64,000 bases of DNA from Siphonodentalium dalli (taxonomy: Eukaryota > Mollusca > Scaphopoda > Gadilida > Siphonodentaliidae): the NCBI GenBank assembly GCA_032622095.1, contig CP136066.1, forward strand, positions 175,151,164 through 175,215,163, read 5' to 3'. The notes under the pieces were generated by a model. It saw only the letters and a list, made by a program, of their open reading frames with translations, had not been told where the DNA came from and did no database searches. Positions 29,405 to 41,278 of the stretch are shown here, in pieces. Positions within the stretch are counted from its first letter, which is position 1, and every line of letters begins with the position of its first letter. The position numbers and the translations under genes are program-made.

Positions 29405-29451
29405 CCCATATGGTATTCCATTTACTAGTCATTCAGTTTTCAACTTCAAAT

Positions 29452-31924
29452 ATGGCGGATAATATTGCACCAGCAACAACTGAGTCATACGAGAAAAAGT
29501 TTGGTCACTTTGCACTCAAGATCACTTTGTTTCGAGGAAAACCCTATTTGCACATATTTAACAATGATCCTGACCTTGTTCAGGAAGAGGAGGCTTATAT
29601 TTCTTTGAACTTAAAGGAAGCTGAAAAGCTGGAAAGGCAGAGAAATGATTTGGAAAAAAACATGACAAAGGTGAATATCATGCCAATCACCAGTGTCTAT
29701 CGGGCATTGGTGAACAGCGCCAGAGCATTTAAAGTTGTCAAAATATACAATGACAAAGGAAAAGTGAAAGTAAATCTGCAGCAGGAGGTGACAAAACCCG
29801 GGGAAACACCGCGATATGGGAAAGTGGCGTTCGACAAGGACTCGTTCCTAGTATTCCAGCGGATTCCATTTCTAATGAAAATGAAATCGATGATTCCATC
29901 AGAACAGGAAACTATTAAAAACGTAAGTAGACAATATTTTTTTTTTTTGCAACACTATAGTCAAAGCATATTTCCTAAACAGTAGAGAAAATTATATTGC
30001 TGTGAAATCTCAAGTGTTAATTTATAGTGAATATTTAAAATTTGGCATATACCAGACCCAATTAATTTGTTTTTAACTCAAGATCGATAGTATGTTAGTC
30101 TGTTAGGCTGCTGTCTTAACCTTGTTGATCTCCTGAGTTTGGGCTGTTGATTTACTGCTGGATGAATTAGTCTATATAGAAAGTCAACAGCGCGTATAAA
30201 CCACTGATAGTTTTGAATAAATATCCTGAATCTTCTCAACGCAGCGATAAATAGACACAGAACAATGCCTGCAAATAAGTGAAAAAATAAATTAGGTCTG
30301 GTATATGATGGAAATTGACAATAGCAAACAGGTTCAGTTCACAGGTATATTCAGGCTGAATATTAATCATTTTTTATTGTTGATCCGACTCTATTGGTTG
30401 GAACTTGAAACATGGTCACACTTTCATCGTCCAACATTTTTGTTACATTGTATCGATTCCGTTTCCTCTTGATGCACCATATCAATAGGACGATTACAGC
30501 AGCACACACTGCTATGATAGCACATATCAAGATTATCCACTTTCCTGAAGATTAAATATTGAGAGTTAGCTTGCACGAAAAAGAAATAAGATTACAACAG
30601 CTGTGTATAATTGGCAAATTTAGATACTTTTAATATAGTTATAATTTAGAATATGCCAATATCATAAACATCTACTTTGATTACATACCTTGAAGAATAT
30701 ACTTTTCAACAAATGAAAAGCCAGGGCACAAAATAAATATAAAAACAAACAAAAACTGACATTTCCTTATGCAGTAATGCCCTAATTAATCACCTGCATA
30801 GCCACATCAGAATTATAGTTGACATTTTAAGGATTTAGTGGAAAAAATGGATGGTTGCCATTCTCTTGTGAGCTTTCTGATAAATGTCAACAAACCATAT
30901 TTCCGACTAAACCTGAAAACGCTAACCGTAGTTCTGCTGTGGTTATGGAGTTGATTAATTAGGATATTACTGTACATGAACAAGTGATATAGTAGTTCAT
31001 ATAAATGTACCTTGAAGAGCATTTGCAGCATCTGGCATAAAGGCATCAGTTGAGTTTGGGTTACTGATAAAGCTGGTGTCTGGTATTGATGACCTTGGTT
31101 TGTGTGTGGTTGTACGCTTTGTGTCACTATATGTCTTGACAGTTGACATCATATTATAATCTGGGCCAGTTTCCACTGCTGACAGTTGCTACAAAATAAT
31201 AGCATAAATAATAATATGAATAGTAAATTAAAAGTATATAAATTTATTTGCAGGAAATGAAAGCAGTATCAAAACAGTTGAGAGAAGGGGCAATTGATAT
31301 TTTAGAATTGGAGAGCACCAACTTAAAAGTAACCCACAAAAGGAAAAAGATGACACTAGAGGCAGGATGTCCAAAAAAAGCAAAGAGAGATACAGCAGAA
31401 GCAGGAAGCTCAAAAGATGTCATGAACTTTGACTGCTTCATTGTTGATAAGGCTGCAGTTGACCAGTAAGTATATATTTTTTTTTTAAAGTAAAAACATT
31501 TTTGATAAATCAATTAGTAATTATCCCACAAAAAAAAAACAAAAACAAAAACAAAACAGCTTCATAATTATTGGTAAGACTCATATTTAATATTAGCACC
31601 CCATATGGGGGAAACAGGGCATGGTGTATTGACCATGGTAAACACACTATTATTTAAATAACTTATATTTTGTTGAAGTTTGTAATTGCTGTTTTTTATT
31701 TATTAATACTTTGTGTTGCTTCGATGTTTTATTTATTATATGATGGACTGCAGCAGGTGTATGAAACAAACAATACATGTGCTTAGTGACACACACACGC
31801 CTCTGTTGATATTTACAATAAATACAATTTGCAATTTGTTTGAACATTCAGTGAGATATACGAGGACAGTGATGAACCAACCGACAATGGTGACACAACA
31901 GAGTTCAGTGAAGAGACTGAATAG
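29452..31924 (+). CDS. spliced basic nuclear-type protein, possible tandem PC4-like domains
   Basis: Three exons join in phase: 29,452-29,922 (donor GTAAGT), 31,254-31,465 (acceptor TTTGCAG, donor GTAAGT) and 31,852-31,924 (acceptor CAG, stop TAG). The product is 251 residues. Exon 1 encodes two strand-rich modules: about residues 18-70 (HFALKITLFRGKPYLHIF... then a helix) and about 85-150 (FKVVKIYNDKGKVKVNLQ... FLVFQRIPFLMKM), which recall PC4-like folds. Exon 2 adds a helix and a bipartite-like basic signal (HKRKKM... KKAKRD). Exon 3 is acidic. A nuclear DNA-binding role is likely; the fold is a guess. Its exons interleave with those of the minus-strand gene. Confidence 0.62.
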
Positions 31925-32492
31925 GACAGATTTTAAAGGTAATGCAGTATATCATTTTCCCAGACAATAACTTGTTTAATTTTTGTCAGCAGGTCTGGGT
32001 GAAACAGCAATTTAATCGTTCAGTCTATAAGGCCATTTGCACTACAATTATCTTTTTCACAATCTACACAACATGGTCTTAAAGTTTTATCTTAAATATG
32101 GCACAATATTATTTGCGATGCAGGTGGAAACTTACCGAACAATAATCAGTATTGCCGTCAACAACGACATTCAAATCGCAAACAGGGCATATTGGTGTGC
32201 TGGCATCGTCGATCGCCAGGGTGATAACAGACTCAAGAAATTTACAATCTTGAATGTCTAGTTTGTTCAGACCGATGAGTCTCAATTTGGTGATACTCCA
32301 TTCGATGTTGCTGGTCACTACAACAGATGTGCCTGTTGCAAAACACACTATCTCGGTTGCGCCTGCGTCTGTGGTTCTGTGGCAGCTGGTCGAGTCGATG
32401 AGCTCGTTGAGCGTTATGGCTCCAACAGCCGCAATTGTCATAAAAAATGACAGCATGAAGAACATTTTGGTAGTTATTGAACGCTTCAGCAT
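30363..32492 (-). CDS. spliced type I membrane protein (signal peptide, Cys-rich ectodomain, one TM)
   Basis: On the minus strand three exons join in phase: 32,492-32,136 (119 codons, donor GTAAGT), 31,188-31,011 (acceptor TTTTGTAG, donor GTACAT) and 30,544-30,363 (acceptor CTTCAG, stop TAA). The product is 238 residues. It begins with a signal peptide (MFFMLSFFMTIAAVGA core) and continues with an ectodomain of about 95 residues holding six Cys and a Leu-patterned stretch (ITKLRLIGLNKLDIQDC). A Ser/Thr-rich stalk with an N-glycosylation site follows. Exon 3 holds a strong transmembrane segment (WIILICAIIAVCAAVIVLLIW), a stop-transfer KRKRNR and a tail of about 36 residues. It could be a virion surface protein or a captured host receptor. 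The exon model is inferred from splice sites; no family recognised. Confidence 0.68.
30776..30982. repeat. palindromic MITE, copy 1, in an intron
   Basis: About 207 bp with complementary halves, in intron 2 of the minus-strand membrane protein gene and intron 1 of the plus-strand gene. Internal segments such as GGATTTAGT and CCATATTTCCGACTAAA match the copy at 33,342-33,551. Confidence 0.72.
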
Positions 32493-32529
32493 AAAAAAAA
32501 TAAACAAAACCTGATCACGTGTGTTTATA

Positions 32530-33341
32530 ATGTTGTTGATCTCACGTGACTGAAACCCCGCGAAAAAAAAAATCGATTTCAACCTCGTCGCCAAAGTTAA
32601 AGTTTAGTATATTGTGCGATTGCCGTTGTTTGTCAATATTACGTGGCTGGTAAATATACTTAAAGACAAATATTGGAATAAATAGTGGAAATAGGGCTGA
32701 AATATAAGAGGAGTGGTGTCAATAAATTTGTGATATATATTAGAGAGTTCTATACGCCAGCATTGCTAAATAAACTAGTTCTCTATTTGTATTCTATTTT
32801 TAGCTTGACTGGTACTGCGACTGTGGACACGTGAAGCTCACCCAGCGTCTTCTCCATAAAAGCTTACACAGCGTCATAAGAGCGGGGAAAACGTCACGAT
32901 AAAAACGTAGAAGAACAACAACAGATTGTTGTTAATATTAGATATAATAAACTGATCAAACAACTATATTTTGTCTTAGTGATTTATAGATAATATACTG
33001 CATGGAAATAGATCAAATTTATAGATATATTGTTTGTTTATTTTTGTTTTGTTTTTGTTTTTAAATATTTAGAATATATGGGTTTAGTAATTTTGCATTA
33101 TTTTATTGATAGCTTAGATAATGCATTGGTAATTAAAAAACAATTCTCTGAAAATAAAACAATAGTTAAAAAAAAAAAAAAAAAAAATCTGCATGCAAAA
33201 TTTTCGCTGGTGACTACTTTTTTGAATTTTTGATTGATAATATTAATCAAAACAAACAAAAACAAACAAACAATATATATGATCAAGTATGCTCATTTAT
33301 AGAAGATAAAAGTATACAAAACAACCTGGGTGTTATATAAT
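32530..33341. other. noncoding stretch right of the membrane protein gene
   Basis: AT-rich with A-runs near 33,169 and T-runs; no gene seen. It should hold the promoter of the leftward membrane protein gene; a TATAAA on the minus strand at 32,529-32,524 is the nearest candidate but is close to the ATG. Confidence 0.35.
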
Positions 33342-33551
33342 ACCGTAAAACCCAAAGTAATTGCCCACTTAACAACAACAGAACCATAGGTAGTTTTTCA
33401 GGATTTAGTCCGAAATATGATTTGTTGCCATCCATATGAAAACCGAGAGCTTTCCGATGAATGGCAACAATCCATATTTTCGACTAAAACCTGAAAAATT
33501 ACCAATAATTCTGATGTGGTTAAGCGTACAATTACTTTGGGGATTACTGTA
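33342..33551. repeat. palindromic MITE, copy 2
   Basis: Same family as 30,776-30,982. The ends read CCGTAAAACCCAAAGTAATT and its approximate complement near 33,530-33,551. Confidence 0.75.
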
Positions 33552-33957
33552 GGAGCTTAGAATGCAGCTATTGGAAAATGATGAGTCCCACTATATACAC
33601 ATATGATAGATGCTCAAAACTGCATTTCAGAGTTTAGCGTACTCTGAGTGGCTTTGCCTCCATTCCCTTGTTTGTCCAGTTATAACGCAAGTGGTATGCC
33701 CTTCATATATTGTAGAACTCGCGCCCACCCAACTGAGCTGTCGAAAGTGTCGTTGACTGCCATTAACCAGCCTATACTAAAATGTTGATATACATTGACT
33801 GGAGACCTTCCCGTACTACGTATGCCTTTACTGCATACCTGCCCATTCGTTGGCTGGAAGTGTTGCCATATTCGGCCGGAAGTGGGTGGATATCCCGATG
33901 GTGCTTTCGTACGTTGCCGATATACATAAACACAACAGATCAGAGTAAACAGAGTAG

Positions 33958-34327
33958 CTCTGCATAGAGTTTGGCGGGTGACCGGCTTTCCCAAATCTCA
34001 CGACAGACACTGTTCGCTGAACGAGTCCACCTCAAACGAATCGTTAACGGTTCGTTCGGTTTTGACTCTAGACCTGTCCGACCGGAAGTGCTGTCATAAT
34101 CGACCGGAAGTGGGCGGATTCGCTGAACGAGTCCACCTCGATCGAATCGTTTACGATTCGGCTTTGACTGTAGACCTGCCCGTTCACCCCCCCCCGGAAG
34201 TGTACACATAAACGACGGAAGCGGGTGGATGTGTCGTTGATACTGCCCTACGTTACCGGCATACCGGAAGTGACGTGTTGGAGTCGACCGGAAGTCGAGT
34301 GTGCAATCGCCCCATACGTATACTACT
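33958..34327 (-). repeat. right terminal inverted repeat of element 2
   Basis: Complement of 15,162-15,522, ending in CT. Here the inner module (TTCGCTGAACGAGTCCACCTC onwards) is duplicated (about 34,011-34,115 and 34,116-34,190), whereas in the left copy the outer module is duplicated. It carries five exact CCGGAAGT motifs plus a variant; another CCGGAAGT lies just inside at about 33,881. Confidence 0.92.
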
Positions 34328-34333
34328 ATTATA
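34328..34333 (+). repeat. target site duplication, right copy (ATTATA)
   Basis: Matches 15,156-15,161 exactly, directly after the CT end of element 2. Confidence 0.9.
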
Positions 34334-35004
34334 TAACATGCCATAGCTTAATGTCATATCCGCTCAGGCCCATATGAGATCCATGTAACATTGATGTGGT
34401 GTTTTTGCAGTTATAATATGTTTTAAACTCTTACACAAATAAGGGCACAAAATGTGTTTAGTAAAACATTTAGTTGAGGTCAACTGGTTAGGGCGTTTTT
34501 TTGCCCATCTGACCACCCACCCACATCGGAATACCTTCCTGCAAATATGTATTACCCCCTCCCTGCACTACGGACACATAGTGTGTTGTACTATAGTTTC
34601 AAGCATAATACCGAGTTTTTGTAGATTTTCGCGACGCCTGTGCAATCCACATGATGGTGATTGCAAGTATGTTTGTGTTTCCTTCAGCCTTGTGATCTGA
34701 AAATTACTTGCAGAAAGTTTAATGAATTTGGTTTAAAATGGGATCTTAACAGATTTCTTAATACACAATGTGATAGAGTGTCGTATGGGGTGACACGTAT
34801 ATCACGAATTGTGTTGGGTGGTATGGTGAGCTGTATGTGACTAACACGGATGGTGCCTATATATCCGTTCGTAACAGGCCGGGCGGGTCTCAACATAATA
34901 AAGATGACTCTGAATGAACGAGCTCTCGAAACATTGCGATGTTTTCTTAAGTGTTCAATCTGACGCACACGATGCGACACAATTAATATAATTAGTATTG
35001 CTTA

Positions 35005-35500
35005 AAGGCCCACTTAATTTTCAAGTCACCGACCATTTTTTTTAGTACCTTGATATATACGGTTTTAATAATAACAATCTATGCCATAAAATATTATTAA
35101 TATACTATAATTCATCACCATATGGAACGTCTCTGTCTCAAAAGGTGCCCATAGAGTAGCAGAAAATATCTTTTAAATCATAAAATCATTTCCCCCCGTT
35201 ATGACTCCCAGAATGCAACATAATTCAAACTACAGTTTAATTTCAATGGAAGTGGAATAACTTTATATCTAAAGATATAGAGTTATCCCCCTTCCATTGA
35301 AAATAATATACTTTGTGCAGAAACTTGAGCAGAGAACAGACGTTTTTATCTCAACAAAAACAAAAATGTTCAGAGATTATTACATCGATTAAATTGAAAT
35401 TACAATGTTTTGCAGCTTCCTCTTTCATAAGTTATATATTATATGGTTTATATTTTATATAATGTGATCTGGTGGTTCGACAATTAATCGGGCCTTTAAC
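35005..35500. repeat. MITE with TAAAGGCCC ends and palindromic core
   Basis: The ends AAAGGCCCACTTAATT and AATTAATCGGGCCTTT are imperfect complements. A second hairpin (TTCAATGGAAG...CTTCCATTGAA) lies at 35,243-35,301 around TATCTAAAGATATA. Confidence 0.6.
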
Positions 35501-36631
35501 ACGCGTGCGACAACATAGATTTCAAAACGTACCATTGTAACACAAGACGATGGACACTTGTCGCATTATGAACTACTAATGATATGAATTACGAATAATG
35601 TGCTACATCTACGTCACCAGATTATTTATTCTTTCTATCAGTTGTCGTGTTACCATATCCGTAGTTACGATTACGGGTTCGGGAAATACGCGAGCTTTGC
35701 ATACAATCATCGAGCCTATTACTGATCGTGACATAATAAGAACATAATTAAGTAAAATTGTACCACGACAAACAAAACAATATCACCTTACTGTGAGTGG
35801 CAATAAGTGTGAACGTCACTCTTTTCTCACAAACGGTCTCGTAGTAGTAAATTTAGCGAGACGGTATTTGGACTGTCCGAAATATTTACGACTACTACAA
35901 GCTATTGGTAATTATTATCGGTATTAGTTCATTGGCCTGTAGGATGTTCCAAAGGATCTAGTCATGCAAAGAGTAAAATCAAAGTTGGCTCTAGCGGCCA
36001 TTTTTTTCATTGGAAATCATTCAAATTAAATAGCTCCAATCAAGAGGTGACCCCAAACATGCCTGTAAACATTCAAAAACATTTCGCCAATAATTGTGGG
36101 ATACATGGTGTGCGATGGATTCAAATTTTAAATCCAATATGGCCGCTGACAGTCATGATGTTTAACAGAATTCGCAAAAAAAAATATTATATGGTAACAT
36201 CCCATCTAGCGGTCAACGATAATATCAATATCAAGCCCGATGACGATCGGGCGACTGGTGTGACCTGTATGGTGTGCTAAAGGATTTAGTCATACAAAGA
36301 GTAAAATCCATTGGCAGCTATGTTTTAAACATAATTCGGGAAAATTGTCAGCTCCCATCTAGAGGTCACCCAGATGATCCATATGAAGTTTGGTGACGAT
36401 GTGGCCTGCACGATGTGGTGTGCGAAATGATTTAGTCATGCTGAGAGTAAAATCCAAGATGACTGCAGACGGCCATGTTTGTCATCGACAATCGTTCAAA
36501 TTCAATAGCTCGCATCATGAATTTTTCCCGGTATCAAAATAGGTCGATAAACACTTGTACCCACCCCTCGCACTTTACCTGTTCCAGGTATTCATTTCAG
36601 TGAATTATTGGCTTTGCTTAGCTGTTGGGGC

Positions 36632-37315
36632 TATTGGCTGCGGACACACGTATCACAGTAGCGATGTCATAGTAGGTGAGACAATTTATTATGGTGGAGT
36701 TTGGTGACAATTGGTCCGTCATAATTATGTGTCATAGCTATCCATGTCGCCCGCTGATTTTCCGCACAATAAGTCGACTGGACCAATTAACCATTGATGT
36801 TCACCAAGGTTGATCTCTACTCATTGTGTGTTGCTAATTTGTAATCGCTACGATATATATAATTGCACGATAGATCGTCCGGAATTGTGTTTGACCGTGG
36901 TCTGGTGGCAATTCCTCATTGACTCACATATCATGCATGTGGTATGTTTTTATATGACCTCAATGCATACATGTTTATCTACTTATATTATATTAATTTA
37001 ATTTGTAAGAACAAGCATGGCTGTGGAGATGGGTTATTCATTAAGTTATCGAGTGGACTTGTGTGTTACCATACAAAATACAACAGTGCGTGTTGAGTAA
37101 AGATCAACAGCGACAAGACATTCAGGTAGATAAATCCTTGAGAGATCGAGCGTCGCTGGTAGAGCTTGGTAGAGTCATTGTGCGAATTTGCGGAGGGCGA
37201 CATGGCTTGCTATGGTATATTAAATATGACAACCAATTGTCACCAAACTCCACCATAATAAATTGTCACACCTACTATGCCATCGCTACTGTGATACGTG
37301 TGTCCGCAGCCAATT
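36632..37315. repeat. DNA transposon remnant with inverted repeats of about 85 bp
   Basis: The left arm (36,632-36,716, including GGTGGAGTTTGGTGACAATT) is complemented at 37,231-37,315. The 510-bp interior has no coding frame with support. Confidence 0.78.
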
Positions 37316-39308
37316 GTTTATAGATTACTCTGGTTTTTGTTGTCTTTTTTGTTTTTGTTTTTGTGTGGTACTGATCAAAAGAACAATGAGGTGAACGAAC
37401 TCAAGAGTCAGAGGCGAGGTGACGTAGCGTGTGAGGGGGGGGGGGTGCAGAGGAAATGGGCTCCCACACTTTTTTCACCAAATACGGGTACCTCATAGTT
37501 GTATATATTAATTAAAAAAAATACTTCGAAATTTTGAATCTAGTCCGCATCCTATTAATATGACTGCCAAAATCACTGCCAAAAAGTGCTCAAATTGAAC
37601 CTATATTTTTCTCAACATTTCCCCGCGGAGCATTGCCCAGGATAAACTGGCGTACATGTACTCGCGCCATCTGCGCTCGAGCATAGCGCACTCATCATTT
37701 GATAGTGGCCCCAAGTCTGGATAACATTAGCGATTAGACCTGTTTATTAACAAATCACTGTAACAGTTTTGTTTACATAACAATGATTTCAACAAGCGAA
37801 ATCTCGTTATTGAAGAGATATACTTAATTAATATAGGAACAACGTGTATCTGATTCTACATGTTCTTCTTGGTGGTGATGTTTTACATATTTTATAATTT
37901 TTGCACATCTATCCACCGCGAGTTCATTGTGTCCATGTAAGCAATTGGTATTATGAAGACACCATTAACTTCAAAATTACAAACTGTCGAGTAATAACTG
38001 TTTACCGTCGAAAGGGAAGCATTCAAGCAATTTGCTAGTAATCTCAGTCACGTCAAAACAATAACGCGTTTATTACATGTACACCCTCGGTTATGATTTT
38101 GTTTATAAAACAAGATATTTTCTCTAAAGGGAATGAATTTATTCATAAACAGTAGCTTATTTAACGGCATTGGGATAACATCACATGACACTACACATGT
38201 GTGACAGAAATATTTATTAGATATAGATTTTGATAACAATCGTTCAAACAAACTGCTCTTCCAACTGTGTATGTTGCTAACAAGCTTAGCTTTATTTTAT
38301 TTGTTATCTTCTCCATTGCGACAATTCTGAGTCGACATGGGGCATGACCCAAATTCGAACTTGATCTAGATATTCTCATATGAAGGCCACATACCAGTCA
38401 TAACATTCTGTCAAATAGTATTCAAGTTATCACCCGGACAACACGCGTTCCGGACGGACACCGCTCATTTATATAGTCCACCCCAGACAAAATTTCTTTA
38501 GTATGAATGAACAATTGCAAGGCCTAGCGTGGCATATGCCCCTATACTCAGCTTAGAGAGTGGGCAATACTAAATATTCATATGTATGGAAAACCAAATA
38601 TTCTCCGAATCCAAGAAGTCTCGTCGCTCGGATGAAATCAATGGATAAAACCCATTGTATATATTCCCTCATATTAACCTATTCCGAAGACAATCAAATC
38701 CAACTATTGGTACCTGAGTCACAAATGCTAAATGGGGAGCAGATGGAATGGACAATGGAGGAACTTGATAGGGCAACAACTCTCACAAATGGATAAAATC
38801 TTTCAGTATATTTCAGTCAATCTTGGTTTATTAACATTCCAAATAGCATTCAATTCTTACAATTATTATTGGCGTTACAACACAAAATGTCTATGTAGAG
38901 TGTAAACAAGGGCAGTAACTCTGGTAGCAATGAATGGGGATACTTACCACAAGCTGTACTGTCAACACGACAAAGAACAACCAAATCCGATAGTCTATGC
39001 CCATGCCAGGGGCTGCATTGTTATTTCGGACACAAAATTTACAAAATTTCGAGTCAAACAAGGGCCATAACTATGGTCAAAATGAATGGACGAAACTTGT
39101 ATTATGTGGGTATCCTTTCCCCCAAGCTTGCCATCACCATACCAAAGCAAAACCAAATCCGATGATATTTGCCCGAGTTACCAGCTGATATGTTCGAAGG
39201 GACACAAAATGCCCAAGTCAAACATTAGTATGTTCACCATGCCAAACGACAACGAATTCCGATAATTAACACCCGAGTTACAAGGTGATATATGTCTGCA
39301 ACTCACAT

Positions 39309-39388
39309 GTAGGTCACCTCAAATGTATCGGTGGTGGTACGGCTGTCTGCACGAATATGTTACAATGATACACTCGAGGTGACCTACT
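39309..39388. repeat. short inverted repeat
   Basis: GTAGGTCACCTC at 39,309 pairs with GAGGTGACCTAC ending at 39,388, with a 55-base spacer. Probably a small foldback remnant. Confidence 0.6.
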
Positions 39389-40194
39389 TTTGAGCTGCAT
39401 AAATCCCTTGTAGATTGAAGCACCCAGTAGGTAGTGGGGGCAGTCCAAATTTAGTTTGGTGCGAACTATTAAAAGTCAATAAATCAACAAATATTGAGAT
39501 CTTTGTTGAAACATGCATGGTATCAGCCTAACGATTTCATTGTTAGTTTGGGAATAGTGATGTTGATCCATAGGCATCTGACTCAAAACTGTGGTCACAC
39601 AAACTTATGAAGTTGTGTTGCCATATATAGTGCGCCACACATGTCGATGTTCAATGGTTCGAATGTTGTCACGTGGTATATATGTAGAAAACACACCCGT
39701 GGGAAGCAGAAAATGTAACGCATTTGATTGGAAGATACCGTTCGAAAACAACCAGAAACTGTCGACCATTTACCTGTGAGGTGACTGACCTAAATGTTTA
39801 TGCAGCTCAGAAATGAAATTTAGACAGGATTCAACATGGACACTTGTGATGTGTACCTCGCAAGTGGCCATGTTGCCTCACACACCCAACTTATATTCCC
39901 ACTGTTTGATGTTATACCTCACATGTTCATCCTTGATGAGCTGACAGACGGACGGACCGATAGACCATATACCCGAATCTGAGGCACAATAAAGAGCGTC
40001 CCGAGTTAGTCTATTCCTGCGCGTCTCACTTCTGTGTAAGCAGCTGGTAGGTATATATATTTATATTTTTATTTATATTTATATTTTGAGGGTATCACCC
40101 CTATGTATACCCATCTAACGAGCGATCTGCTGAAGCGATCATTAACATTTTGTGAGGCGAAACTCACTCATAGACAGAAAACACACTCCACGAT

Positions 40195-40606
40195 CGACTC
40201 CCCCTCTCTCTCCCCCTTCTCGCTACTTTCTCTCATACACACTTCCCCATTCTCTTTCAGTATATTCTCTATGTCACTCATACACACTCCACCTTCTGTC
40301 ATCTTCCGTTTATCTCCCCTCTCTCTCTCATACACACTCCCATTTTCTTTCCTCTTACTCATTCCCATTCTCTTTCCTCTTCCGTATCTCTCGTACACAC
40401 TTCCCATTCTCTGTATGCCCCTCTTCTCTCCCCCCTCTCTCTCTCTCTCTCTCACACCTCTCTCTCTTCCTCTCTCTCTCTCATACACCCTCGCTCTCTC
40501 TCCTTCCGTATCTCCTCTCTCTCATACACGATCTCTGTCTCCTCTCCCCTCTCTATTGTTGCTCATACATACTATCTCCTCTTTCTCTCTCCTCTGCCTC
40601 TAACAG
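40195..40606. repeat. CT-rich microsatellite with ATACACACT units
   Basis: A pyrimidine-rich tract of CTCTCT runs spaced by TCATACACACT-type units. The long Ser/Leu/Pro frames across it are composition artefacts. Confidence 0.9.
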
Positions 40607-41278
40607 AGGAATATTTGCACGATAATAAGGTTATATGTATTACATGAACTTGTCCTAAGGGAACCAATCGTCTATTAGTATTTAGCATTGAAAGGTTTAA
40701 AGTTTTTTTTTATCAAGAAACTATTATTGTGTACCTCTGATTGTACAGGTATATATCAATTAATTTCAGGGAAGCGTTACACCATCTTTGAGAAAATTCA
40801 GCTAACAGATGCACTTCAAGTCAACTTATCTTTAACATGAATCCAATGTACTTTAATAACCACTGGCATGGGAAGTTGGACTCCCATACATTTCCACAAA
40901 TATCTTCCTCAAGGTTGGTCAATTTGACAAACGAAATGTTCGATATCACTGCATCGCATCATCGCCATCTGGTTGCAGGTAGCATCTGCTCCATTCGCGA
41001 TCTTGTTGCACGCATCGTTGTGATTATTGCTTGGTTCTTTGGGAGCCCAAAGTAACCATGGTAACGGGTTACTATTGATGTCAATAACGCCGCCGCCTTT
41101 TCGCCCTTCAATCCACAGAGCTGTGCATTGTTCTCCATGGAAGAATAAATATAAGTTTAGATTGGAAACTTTTAACTTCGCCCGTACAGAAACACCGGAC
41201 TATACCATCTGCCACGATGTGGCGGGAAATCGCGACCAATCGGAGAACAACTATAGGGTTGATCAACACCTAGATCAC

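Larger units (their letters stand above)
15162..34327. mobile_element. Polinton/Maverick element 2, complete, 19,166 bp
   Basis: Both ends are in the window: inverted termini starting AGTAGTATACGTATGGGGCG and ending with its complement, flanked by ATTATA on each side. The left two-fifths is a rightward gene block (PC4-like, CARD-like, integrase, penton, core, major capsid, ATPase, small proteins, zinc finger, polymerase). The right half holds two interleaved spliced genes and several palindromic MITEs. Breaks are few: a frameshift in the integrase and a stop between the zinc-finger and polymerase frames. No protease and no kinase were found. AT-rich compared with element 1. Confidence 0.95.

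Noticed and set aside
40103-40625. Two overlapping plus-strand frames rich in Ser, Leu, Pro and Thr, and a minus-strand Arg/Glu frame
   Set aside because: They come from the CT-rich microsatellite; no domain, and both strands are open because of composition.
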